Of a DNA stretch of 64,000 nucleotides, positions 40,298 to 52,500 are shown piece after piece. The notes below the pieces were generated by a model, which was not told the DNA's origin, ran no database searches, and saw only the letters and a program-made list of their open reading frames with translations. How positions within the stretch are numbered: position 1 is the stretch's first letter; each line of letters starts with the position of its first letter. The position numbers were made by a program, and so were the translations under genes. This DNA is from Saccoglossus kowalevskii (Eukaryota > Hemichordata > Enteropneusta > Harrimaniidae): contig NW_003122909.1 in NCBI RefSeq assembly GCF_000003605.2, positions 410,901-474,900 on the forward strand, read 5' to 3'.

Positions 40298-40426
40298 CTA
40301 GTCCTAGCTTTTCTTTGGAAAGGTCCAGCTTTGTAAATGTCACCCTGTGGTACTGCCTCAACAATTGACTCTGCAAGCAATGTAATGTGGTTCTTAAGAA
40401 CTTGCCTCGTCACCTCAACATATGGC
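40298..40426 (-). CDS. Unidentified coding-like segment A
   Basis: After an aaacag that could be an acceptor, the minus strand reads LPIVAMPYVEVTRQVLKNHI, then TLLAESIVEAVPQGDIYKAG and RKARTRLVQ. Composition is protein-like (amphipathic, few low-complexity runs) and the region is CpG-poor like USP24. The opposite strand is also open (CLDNQADIILSDVFTSLASN), so the coding strand is uncertain. I do not recognise either product. It may be a pseudogene or transposon remnant. Confidence 0.3.
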
Positions 40427-40564
40427 ATAGCAACAATTGGCAACTGTTTGGATAATCAAGCTGACATCATACTTTCCGATGTATTTACTTCACTAGCTTC
40501 CAATATTTGTTGCCGAAAGGAACACAGAACTGGAAGCTTGTCTGCAGCAAACAGTATCACTTAG

Positions 40565-42950
40565 CCTTGGGATGCACCGAAATTGTCATCTAATTGTAAG
40601 GCCATCGCTGGCTGCTGAATTAAAATGACAATTTTTGGTTTCAAATACCCCAGGAAAGTGTTCTATGTTCTTCGTGTAATTAGGTGTTCGTATGCAAGGG
40701 ATTTTTCCACACAAAAACGAATTCAGGCGGTTGGCTTAATATCAATGGATCATTTGACTGTGAAAGATTGGTCTAGTTAGTTTCATGCTGTATTTAAGAT
40801 GTCGGTTTCGATATAGTAAATATCGCATTTATTTTATTATCACTTGTGCGCAAGCTGAAAATGAATGCACTATTGAAAGCGAACCATAGAAGACTTGTTT
40901 ATGAATTTTGCGGGAGTTAAGTGGTTCAACACATTACAGCCCTCACCATTGCATGACAGCCAGATGTTGTACCGGTACTGTTTAAAATTTCTGATTAAAC
41001 CCATAATTGTCTATGTTAATCTAACTATACTCGAGTAGTGGTAGTAATAGACTAATGAGGATATAAACTAGGAATTGATGGAAAGCTGTGATGTGCACAT
41101 TTGTAGAAAATATGCATGATTAACCAGAAACTAAAGCAACTTGAGGAATTTAGTTCAAAGTAGGTACAAATACATGACACTATGGTATGCATGTCAATTT
41201 TTTCTTTGATAGAACAGAGCCTATTTTTGTTCCCATAAAAGCTACGTCATTAAACATTTCTCAGTAGTGCCTGGTCAAGTTTCACTCAAACCTGGTATGA
41301 ACAACAGACATGACTTGTTTTGTGATTTGATTAAGAAAGTTTTCTTGCATTTACAAGGAAAGACCATCTACATGTACATACAACTAGTGTATTTGCTTAT
41401 GTAAATCAAAGAGGTGTTTCTACCATCAAAATAAGTAATATTTTTAATTTAAGTTTCCAAATGCTGTTTTGGGATTTATAATATCCAAAGCCATGTATTT
41501 ATTTATACCAACCAAGTTTTTCTCATTCATGGTCTAAGTCCATGGAGATTCTCTTGATTTACACTTTTACTATTCAACACTACATCACGCCATTCAACTG
41601 TTTTCATAAAAAAAAAAAATCAGTGAAAATCAATTTAAATTTATTGCCTCAGTTGAGTGAACAAATCCAAACTATACCACATGATAATTTTGGAGATTTT
41701 ACAGATTTAAAAAATAAAAAATATTGAAATTGTCATTCTCAAAAAGAGAATTTATAAAATGTAAGATTTCTTTTTCTCCTCGTTCGTATATCTCAAGGTT
41801 TCCATGTGCTATGCATTTTGTGAGGTGTGTAGGCTAGTTAAGACAGTAGCCACACAACTACTTTGTAAAATCATCAAGTCAAATTCAGTCCTCCCCAAAT
41901 AATATAATCACAGTTCATTATACAAAAAAAATATTCTTTTAACAAATAGTTCAATACTTTAAATCCTAGATCCTTACATCCCACCCTCCCTGAACGAACT
42001 CTGATTTACAATATTTTTCCCATGTTTTCTACAAAACTGTTCAATGGTGTATAAAAATCTACAGCATGTAACCGACTTAAAAAACATTTTCTCATCAGTA
42101 TTTTATTCTAACAAGCGACCTTCCTCAGTTGCGCACATTCCACAGCCAACCAAAATATGGGAATTTCGAAATGAGGGCAGGCCATTGATACAATGCCATA
42201 TAACCTCTGATTGGCTGAACTCAACCAATCAAATAGGCTGTAGCATATATGCTGCACCTTTTGTGGTTGGTGAACAACAGTTCAATAAAATGCAGCGTAA
42301 TAAACAATTAATTACAGATGCAGGTATGGTTTAAATTGTTCTGGTGCTGAAAAAACAAACAAAAATCATGAAAAAAGCTGATAAAGAATCCAATTTTGTT
42401 CAACAACAATGTGAAAAAAACAAACCTGAAACAAATTTAAAATTCATAGTAAATAAAAAATACATCTGTGATAAAGAGTAAATGCTGTTTAAATGGGGAA
42501 AAACAAAACACACTTTTAAGCCTAACCCTCCATTAGAATCACCCCCACACCCTGGTAGCAGATATCTCATCTAATCTCCCATTTCATTTCAAGTATTTAC
42601 AATTATTATTATTACAGTTTGCCAATAGATCACAATTTCTTTTGGCGAGCAAAACATAAAATGTTAGCACATTATAGCACACTCAGTTTCCAAGAAATAT
42701 TAATTCAATTAGAATCATATTTAAATAAAATTAAAAAAAAAAAAATTATCACATGCCAATCAGAATGCCTGCTTGACGATACATTTAGCATTTGTGGAAT
42801 ATTTGTAGAATGAAAATCACTGCAAAATTCAATTCACAAAAAGCAAATGTGATTAAGAGGCTTTGTCTTTAGCAACACCATTTGAGTACCCAGTAAGCGT
42901 ATACAAACAGCAAATCTGTTTTTTAAGCAAATTATTTACTGTGAATTATG
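40565..42950. other. CpG-poor non-coding stretch, USP24 3' side
   Basis: Lacks recognisable coding sequence. It holds the candidate poly(A) signal at 42.1 kb and an inverted pair of CCAAT boxes around 42.2 kb (GATTGGCTGAACTCAACCAA). The upper part is probably USP24 3' UTR. Confidence 0.5.
42102..42107 (-). terminator. Candidate USP24 polyadenylation signal
   Basis: Reading down the minus strand from the stop codon, the first canonical AATAAA hexamer I find is here, about 1.2 kb past the stop. No clear GT-rich downstream element is visible, so this is only a candidate. If correct, the 41-bp minisatellite lies in the 3' UTR. Confidence 0.3.
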
Positions 42951-42956
42951 TCCATC

Positions 42957-43300
42957 TATCAGCACCCAGTATGCAAATCTCACATTTGTGGCCACCAATC
43001 AGTATTATGCAGTAGTATGCAAATCACATGCAGACAGAAACATTTCTAGCCACCAATCAGCACCTAGTATGCAGACAGAAACATTTCTAGCCACCAATCA
43101 GCACATAGTATGCAGACAGAAACATTTCTAGCCACCAATCAGCACCTAGTATGCAGACAGAAACATTTCTATCCACCAATCAGCACATAGTATGCAGACA
43201 GAAACATTTCTAGCCACCAATCAGCACCTAGTATGCAGACAGAAACATTTCTAGCCACCAATCAGCACATAGTATGCAAATAAAATGTTTTTCGATTATC
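42957..43300. repeat. 41-bp minisatellite with CCAAT boxes, in USP24 3' flank
   Basis: About 7-8 tandem copies of a 41-bp unit containing CCAATCAGCACCTAGTATG and CAGACAGAAACATTTCTAG. The CACCTAG/CACATAG variants occur at 43,061, 43,102, 43,143, 43,184, 43,225 and 43,266, exactly 41 bp apart and strictly alternating. This gives an 82-bp higher-order period. The edge copies instead carry ATGCAAAT. It begins about 35 bp beyond the USP24 stop codon, probably inside the 3' UTR. Confidence 0.92.
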
Positions 43301-43333
43301 TATCAGCACCAGTAATTCTACAATAATTGAAAA

Positions 43334-43597
43334 TCATGTGTCGATTTCCTCCAAATCACCCATGTTTTCATTGTTCGTGTCATTTTGTCCCTCAGTGTCA
43401 TAATCAATCTGCGTTTCTTCTGTTCCGTTATCGTCCATTGTTGTTTCCTGGCCTGCATTTTCCTGCGATTCCAGCTCAGACAGCAAGGCTGTAGCCTCAG
43501 CTAATGTGTCTCTAGCGCTCTCAGTTCTCTGGAAAGTTTTACTTGATGACGAGTCATTGGAAACTGTCGAATGAGGACTCCAGTAATAGTCAGTCAT
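43334..43597 (-). CDS. USP24: USP24 exon 26: C-terminus and stop
   Basis: 264 bp including the stop. It reads [20 protein letters not shown], then [20 protein letters not shown], then an acidic tail ending MGDLEEIDT and TGA. It matches human EHYWTPQSNVSNETSTGKTF and the acidic end of human USP24. The tail is somewhat longer in Asp/Glu/Asn/Thr and is variable in the family. Confidence 0.96.
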   Translation of the reverse strand: MTDYYWSPHSTVSNDSSSSKTFQRTESARDTLAEATALLSELESQENAGQETTMDDNGTEETQIDYDTEGQNDTNNENMGDLEEIDT

Positions 43598-46500
43598 CTG
43601 GAAAATGAAAAGACATATAAGAATGAATACAGAGGTCAAACAATTTCTCCATATAATGCATAGTTTTGAAAAAATTGCATATATTCTTGCAGATCCCTTA
43701 AGAAATAGGACACTTAAAAAAGTTACAACTTAATCAGCACTGTAACTGATGTAGAATATCGAGTAAGAGATGCAAGTACAAAAATTTCGTTAATATATAT
43801 TTACTGGAAGTTTAGTAAAAGTCAAAAGACAGATTTTTTCACTTTTATTTGCCATGGGATTTATATGAATTCATGGGTGCTGAGATAAAAATATAATAAA
43901 ACAGAAAGACATAGATTTGGTTACAGCCCTACCATAGTATGTATACCACAAAAAGTAACGCATTAACTAAGCTTAAACTTGACCTCTTAAATTCCCATTT
44001 GGTCACTGTTATTAGTAAACTGATGCAATCCAAAAAAATGGCATTAGACCTCACCTTTTTTTTGAGCCAGTTAACAGCCCACTGCCATCGTGTTGACGAT
44101 TCCATCAGGTATTCCTTAGCGACAGTGCATTTATTAGCGAGTGTTACAAGAAATTTAAGACACTGGTATGCTCTTCTACTATCGTTGACATTTCCAGACC
44201 TGATTATAGCTATGTGAAAAAAAACAATGACATCAGCAGACAGACAGACAGACAGTAGAATACATAAAAGAAGGTTACATTGACATTTATCGTAAAAGCT
44301 TTTTATAATTAAACCTGATAATGTTGGTATGTAAAGTTACTAAAAGGCTCCCTCTCAGTATTATGCTGAAATGTATTAAATGTGGAGATTTAGTTTCATT
44401 TTTTAATAACATGAGCAGCCTCCAGGCTGAGATATATCTACTGTTAGCAATGCACATTTCAATTAAAAAACAGAAGATATCATTAGAAAATGAACAAATC
44501 TAGGAGAGGTCTACCTGAGGTGCCTACATGTATATTATCAAATCAATCAAACTTGCGGTTTTTTAACAAGAAGTCGAAAATATCACTTTTTACCGAAAAT
44601 GGTAAAAATATTCATCAAAATTAGAGAATTGAAGATATCATCACGAAATAAACAAATCTGAGCGAGGTTTACCTGAGGTGCCTACATGTATATTATCAAA
44701 TCAATCAAATTTGCGTTTTTTTAACAAGAAGTCAAAAATATCATTTTTTACCAAAAATATTCAACAAAATTAGAGAATTAAAGATGTCATCACGAAATGA
44801 ACAAATCTAAGAGAGGTTTGCCCAAGGTACATATACACCAAGTATCAACGCAATAAGAATTGTAGTTTTCAAGAAGAAGTTGAAAAAGTAAAAAGTTGAC
44901 ACAGACAACCGACAATCACTCTCATGATAAGCTCTGCTCGACAATGTCAACATCGGAGCTAAAAAAAAACTGTTGCTAAATATGGAAAAGAAATAACAAA
45001 ACAACAAAGATAAATCAGTAAATTTTATTTTAACTCTGGTCCTTGTATCGAGTGACAGGGTTTGGAATTGATAGCACTGTTAGATTGTTCAGAAGATTGA
45101 TTCAGATTGAACTTTAAAATTGCAAGTAGTCTTATCATTGATATACTTCATTTGATTACCAGATATATGTTCCAATCCAAGTAACTGCAGAAAGCATTTT
45201 CTATATATACAAAACTACATATGACAAAGCTTGGTGACCATCTTACTAACAGAACTGCCGAAATTCCAAGTTCGACAACTGAATAGGCATGAAGTAATAA
45301 ACTCGTGTGAACATTAAATTACTGTTGTCAGGACTGTAGCGCCTCACCTAGAAGTCCGTCATTTTCTGTGCCATCTATCGCCCATTTCAACCGATTAAGC
45401 TGCAAAGGGTCCTCTAGTAATAACAACTCCATTAATAAACTGAACACACTCTTGAGTTCATTGGCCGGAACTGCTGTGATTTGATTCTGAAAGTAAACAA
45501 AGTGAGATAGATTTACCAAAAATGTTCCAGATTGGTTATAAGGCATGGTCTGTAGTTGACAACAAATAAAGGTCGATGTGTCACTTTACAATAATGCAAC
45601 TTATACATGGACTTCAAACAATATACCACTCCCTCTAGTGGCAGAAATGGATGTATTAAATGAACATCGTTCACAAGGACGGGACTGTAGGCTGTCAATG
45701 AATACACTGAATTATTTTTCGATTTCAAAATGATGAATTCCAAATGAAGCAACCAAACAGTGTTGTCAATTTGAAGAATTTTACTTTCATCAATCTACAA
45801 CATTTTAGGCGTCTCAGGAGTGCTTCATTGCTGGAGATTGTAACATACAAGAAACATGCATTTTGAATTACCCAGTCACAATTCAGACTGACAATACATG
45901 CATCAATATAGGCCAGACTGCAACGATGAACAATGTCTTTGCATGACCCATTTGAATTACATTCTGTGTTGATCTAATATGTGGATGTTTAAGTGTCATT
46001 GCATGGCATTATATGGGTCTCGCATAATGTATCTATTGCAGGTAAAAATATTGTTTACCGGGTATTTACATAAAATTTAAATGTGTGTTCCATGGCATCT
46101 GTTGAGTATTAGGAGAAATGTCTGTTATAAATATCCTTTCATGGCGATACTTATGGCTTTATAGGAATTAACGACAATGGTTTTCCTGCAGCAATACAAG
46201 GACATTCTCCATATCTACAATGCTTGTGCATTCAATCACTCAGTAAACAAGATACATAGCCATTGGGTGATTTTCCATCACTAGTCTTAAACACAGTAAC
46301 AATATGGCCATTTTGAACTGTCACTGACCAGCTCGTTAACAAGAAATCAATTTATGTTAAATTACCTTAATCATCATGAGAACACCAACGGAGAAACTCT
46401 CATTACAGAAACAGCAATAAAGCAAGACGTCTTCAATCACTGTCACTGGATTATTAACTTCCCGACACGCTAGCACCGCCTGTAACAGTGGAACATAACT

Positions 46501-49500
46501 GTAGATGATGAATCTATATAGTGCATATGGCTGGAGTATGAAAATTAAGGTCAAGTATTTTGCAGAACACTACTACAAGCCTATATTGGTTTGGATTGGT
46601 TAGTATATACTAGTAATAGGATGTTCCCTGATTGATTAGTTAGTTGCATGCCATAGTTGAATTTGAAGGAAAAGTCAAGCCAAATGACATAATGCTCCCA
46701 GATGAAAAGAGCTCCACAAATGTAGGAGAATGCAATTTACAGTTTTTTTTTATATCATTTTTCATTCTCCAGATAATCAAATATTGATCAGTATTATGTG
46801 GTCCGCCAGCTTGATTTTGCAGCAAAAGATTGTGGGCAAAGTACAACATCATATCCTCTGTTGTGAAAAATTCAGAAAATTGAGGAAAATTGATGTAAAA
46901 ACTGTAAATTGCATTTTCTTATATTTGTCAAGCTCTTTCGTCTGGGAATATAATGTTGTTAGCCTTGTCTTTTCCTTTAAAAATATTCAAAAACACTTTA
47001 TGCTAGAATACTCAGTGATACAAGTTTTTCTTTTTACCTCTCTGATGTACCGGTAAGTATCCTGTTGGAATAAAAGTACTTTCACTTGCTCAGGTAATGG
47101 TAATAGTGGCTGTGATTGTTTAGATATTCTAGGAGAGAATTCACCTGCATCTGAAAAAAGTGAAGTGTGATGGAAATTAATTCACTACAAACACAATTTG
47201 AATATTTTGGCAATTGCTATAAGGAATCTCATTTGCATAAATTCTGTTAAATATACAAGTCATGTACCTTATAAGGAATCTCATTTGCATAAATTCTGTT
47301 AAATATACAAGTCATGTACCTTATAAGGAATCTCATTTGCATAAATTCTGTTAAATATACAAGTCATGTACCTTATAAGGAATCTCATTTGCATAAATTC
47401 TGTTAAATATACAAGTCATGTACCTTATAAGGAATCTCATTTGCATAGATCCCATTCAATATTCAAGTTATGTACGTTATTAGGAATCTCATACAAGCTA
47501 CTAACAAAGTACATGCCATTCATGGAAACAGCCTGAAAAGAGTTACCTTTAATTCTCTGTGACGAGATATCACAGTGTAAGACTAACACTGCCAAAGTAG
47601 AATGCAATGGGCCAAAATCTTTAGTTTGTGATGATGTCCATCTTCGTCTTGTTAAATCCTGATACAAAGAATAATACATGTAATGATAACAGCGAAAATA
47701 AATGATTCAAGTGCATATCGTAGTGGTTCCTTGGGTGTAATGCACTCAGTACTTGTAATTTGTACATAAAAATAGTTGAAAGTAAACAATCAATGTCTGA
47801 AACTGTTAAGTAAAAAGAAATATTTATGAAAAAACTTACATCATGTGCCACTTCCCTTCTCATACTTGAAGGAGGACCAAGTAAAAACATTAAAAGACGC
47901 CGGAAAGCATTTCGGACAAACAGATGTTTACATGCCTTCATTCCCTGTAAGAATAAAGAAATTTAAAAAAATTCAATGTTGTTTTCAATTTTTAAAACTG
48001 GTTTAACAACTACATTGTAATTAATGCAGCAAATATTGAATAGAACAATGAACCAAAGATCTGTACGTTTGTACATGTATGTTATATCCAGGTTATTGGT
48101 AACCAAAAAAATAAATATGTTAGACAACTATTAAAATCCTTACATACCGGATTCTGCCGTAAATTCGCCCAGGACTGTTAAACGGCAGTTCGGGTTTTAA
48201 AAGTAAAAAATTGGAACCAAGAAGCCGCCCAGGGCTTTTTTTCGGCAGTTTTTTAAGGTGTTATTTCAATTTTTTTTTGATGCCCAAAAGTTTTGCCGTA
48301 GTCACTGACGCCTATTCATAAGTATTGATGTTTATTACAGCGTGAATGGGTTAGCTTCGTTTCGACAATGAGTTGTTATCGCTGTAAATAATGTTAAATT
48401 ATTCTTCAAATGCTCAGTTTATCTTTTGAAAACAACTATTTTTTATTTAAAAAATCATGCCACTTTCTCATCGAAATCCAAGCCAAAAGATCGTACAACA
48501 ACATCGGCAAATCTCTTCCATGCTGGGTTCAATAACATTAACATATTTTGAACACGTTGGCATCATCCATCGTATTCATTTGTTAATTATCGATTTAACC
48601 TGTCAGGTCAGGTCAGGTCAAAACATGGCGGATATTCATTTCTACAGCATTGAGCGTTGAAAATGCGATTGGAATCATTCGCTTACGATGAAATAAGTTG
48701 AAATTTATTTGCATTTCATAAGAATTCAGCGAATTTATTTTTTGCACGTTATTATAATTTTTCGGATGGGCAAATTTTACGGCAGAATCGGGTAGTAATT
48801 TTTACCAACAATCATGACTACATGTATCATGAACAGATAAATTAGGGTCACCAAATTAGCTGTTATAAACCATGTAATGTAAAGTATATAATTTAACACT
48901 TAGTTTATGGTATGTTTCAACAATTTTTAATTACCATTGTTAATTGTTAATCTTCAAGATGGCGGATGTTTTTTTCAAAATGAAGCTTATAGAGAGAACT
49001 TTCAACAATTTTCAACATTTTCTTCATACACAAAACAGAGTGGAAAGATGTATTTTTTATAATAATAAAAGTAGTGTAAAATAGGCACTTGGTCAACATT
49101 GTACTGTTGTTTGTATATTTCAGAAGTCATACATGTACAGTAATAAAACATCTGTTCTGTGTAAACTAACCTGTGTTGTGGAAATCAATTATGACACAAA
49201 CTGATTACAAAAAACAAAGTTTAAAGTAATATGCCAGAGACCTGTCACAATTTTTTTTTTGTAATGAAATTGCTGCACTAAGCACCCACCACCTTTAAAA
49301 TCAAGATATTTTGAGTTAAGGTCAGTTGGTACAAGTACAGTATATAACATGGTGAATGTTTGTTGCTTTCTTCATATTTCAAGTATTGATATGTCAAGAG
49401 TCAATTGATTGAAATAAAGGCGTTCACGCTTACCATGTTGGCGTATACATTGATCAGCAGGAAATACTGGGTACATGTTTTGCAATTATCTGGGACATCC

Positions 49501-52500
49501 TTGTCAAGCATCAAGAGAAGAAACTCCATGAGATCATCAAATGACTTCACTGCGGAGTTACCACCATGATTGAAAAAGCACCTCAAAGTGTCTTCCAGAA
49601 TTCGACAGAAGGACATCCGAACTTCACGTGTGGGGGATTCCAATAAAAATGGCCTGTTGAGTTAAAGATTTGTAATTGATATAATATATATATATAATTG
49701 ACGGCATAAATGAGTTCAGTGTGGTATAGAAGAAATGTTTGTAAGAACAGCAAAACATAAACTGCCATGCAGCATTATACCTAGTATGGGTCTCTTAGTG
49801 TAAATAGAATTAATAAAGATATCATTCACACAAGACACAACATTTATATATTTTAATTCATAAAAGAATGAATACAACTAACATCATTTTACAGAAATTT
49901 CCTAAACATTTGCTTAGTTATCATTCTATGACACTAATTTTCTTAATGGCAAAAAAAAAATTAGACTCATTTGTATGTATTACGACCAATTTTCAATTAA
50001 AAAATGGTCACCCTAGTCGGTTTAGGGAAATGGCGAAATCACAAACACGCTGCGCTGTTTTATATATGAGCACAGATGTGTTCCTTACTTTATGTATGCA
50101 TTGCCTTCTGGACTGGACAGGTATTCTATAAACCAGAAACATGATTTCTTACTCTGTGATACAATAGTATGTATAGTGCTGCACCATTCTTGGATATCTT
50201 GCCTGGAAATAAACGAGGAGTAAGCATCACAGAAACTGGTTTTAAGTCTGTTGTGAAGTGTATAAAGTAAAAACAGCAAGGTATACACACATAAAAAGCA
50301 ATAAAAAAGAATTTGCAAGGCCCAGAACTCTCACCTGTCCCAGAAAATAATTAAATAAACATAAAAAATAAATAAAAATTAACATGGTACGCACCTAAGC
50401 TTCTTCTTGGTTCTAAAGTATGTGTTAAACAAGAATTGTACCGCTAATTTGAGACCACCCAGAGCCAACTCATCAAAATCACTGGAATCTGTATTTTTCT
50501 ACCAAAATAATAACAAATTTATAAAATAAGAATTTATCCATTTCATAATGATATGCAACTAGATATCTACATGCATGTATGGTGATATTCTCATTCTATG
50601 AGCACAATATTTTTATATAAACAATAGCATCACATGCTTGGAAAAAGTTTGATGTATAAACAGAAATGAGTGAAATTATCACCAAATTATAAGCAAAAAA
50701 ACAAGAAATCACTTTCAAAAATTTAAAAAAAAGGATATCCATTTTTGCACTGTCCAAAGGTGTCTGGAGTTACTGGCAACACACCACTATCATATTGCAA
50801 GGACCATTACAATACAATCAGCAGTCACAAATTCTTTCTATGCCAAGAAGTTTTAAAAATTATAAGAATAATATCTTGATTATTAGGACGTGTCCACCAA
50901 GTTGAAGATATGCCCCAAGAACCATCCACAGAAATGTAAAACAAGGTCTCACCAAATTACACCAAACAAGCTGCCTAACGAACTTGAAATATTCCACATT
51001 ATGGACTCCTTTGTTCTTGATGTATCTGAGGTTTTCGGTGCGGACTTCCTGCTGGACACTAGCAGGCATCTTGTCGGTGAAGAGACCTTTCTTATCGCCT
51101 TTACGTACCAACTCGGTCAGCAGTGAAAGACCATCAGAGTCATGTCGCGGTGAACATTCAGGTGAACTGAGCTCAGACACTCTGTAGAACAAAGTTATGA
51201 TGATCACATATTACCATGGTGACTATTTGCTACTCAATAACACTTTTGCTCAATTACAAGTGCATCTTTAAAAGAAGACGACATACATGTAAGCCGAAAA
51301 TTACATGTATTTTAACTGCTGGATCAATAAAATATGACTTATTTTTTACCATAGACATAGCATTATCATTTACTTATATAACCACATGTGCTACCAATAA
51401 AGCAGTATTTTATTTTGAGTTTAATAAGCAGTTTAGTTGCCAGTGCAATGAAGCAAGAGAATACAATGGACAATTAAGAAAATAATTACAGTTAATTGTC
51501 ATTCCTTTTCAGATTTTGCACTGCAGAGTGGGGTGCAATAATGAAAGCCAATTACCATTAAGGGTAAAAACATAATGAGAACCGAAACAATTTAATTTTT
51601 CTAAACTTAATTTGTTTTTGGTTAAAAACATGCATGTATAATGGTACCTTTGTTAAGATTCATCTGTAAATACTGTAATATGGTAACTTACACACGTATA
51701 TCGCCCTCACTGTCTTGTTTAAGTAATGCAGCCCTTTGTTTTGGTGGGGGACGTCGCATGGATGTTTCAGGTGTCCTGATTCCCTCAGTTTTCTCGTAAT
51801 ACAGCATATACCCATTCCAATATCGCTGTCTTGTCTCAGGGTAGGAGTTCGCTGCAATAAAACATTGATTTCCATATTGATAACATCATACTCACTCCTA
51901 CCACAAGTACATTAACGCAGTGCCATACCAGTAATGTAACATAGAACAGATCACCAACTTGTGCTTTAAACACCTAGTAATTCCGTTCTGCATGAGACCA
52001 GCGTACAGAATACAGCACCAAATTTATTAGTTAAATTACACAAAAAGTTACATAATCTAGTTCTTTCCATAGTAGTATTGGAGTACAAAGTAGCACAGCT
52101 TACAGTATCAGTGTATCACTGGTTTTTTTTCACAAAATTTGCAATTTGTTAAATGTCTGAATTGAAATAAACTCATACTCACATTGATCATAGACCTTAG
52201 CTCTGTATGTTCCACCAAAACACTCCGCTTCCACCGAGCCATCATTCATGTCAAATTCCTCTACTATGGTGTCATTGAACTTGAACCATTTTCCTTTTGT
52301 CGCATTTGTCATGGACGTGCCCCTGATAATGATTTAATAGATACTACCGATAAATGTCATGATTTGTTGAACCCTTGTTACTATAGTGACTAATGTACTA
52401 AATAATCTTCGTCCTCAAACTGTCAGTTGGAGTGGGGAGGGGGCTAACATTGGGATGTGGGATTGTAGCAAGTGCACTGAAACCAAATGAAGGAAGGAAA

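Noticed and set aside
42044-42334. 96-codon plus-strand ORF downstream of USP24
   Set aside because: It lies antisense in the presumed USP24 3' UTR, contains the inverted CCAAT pair, and resembles no known protein.
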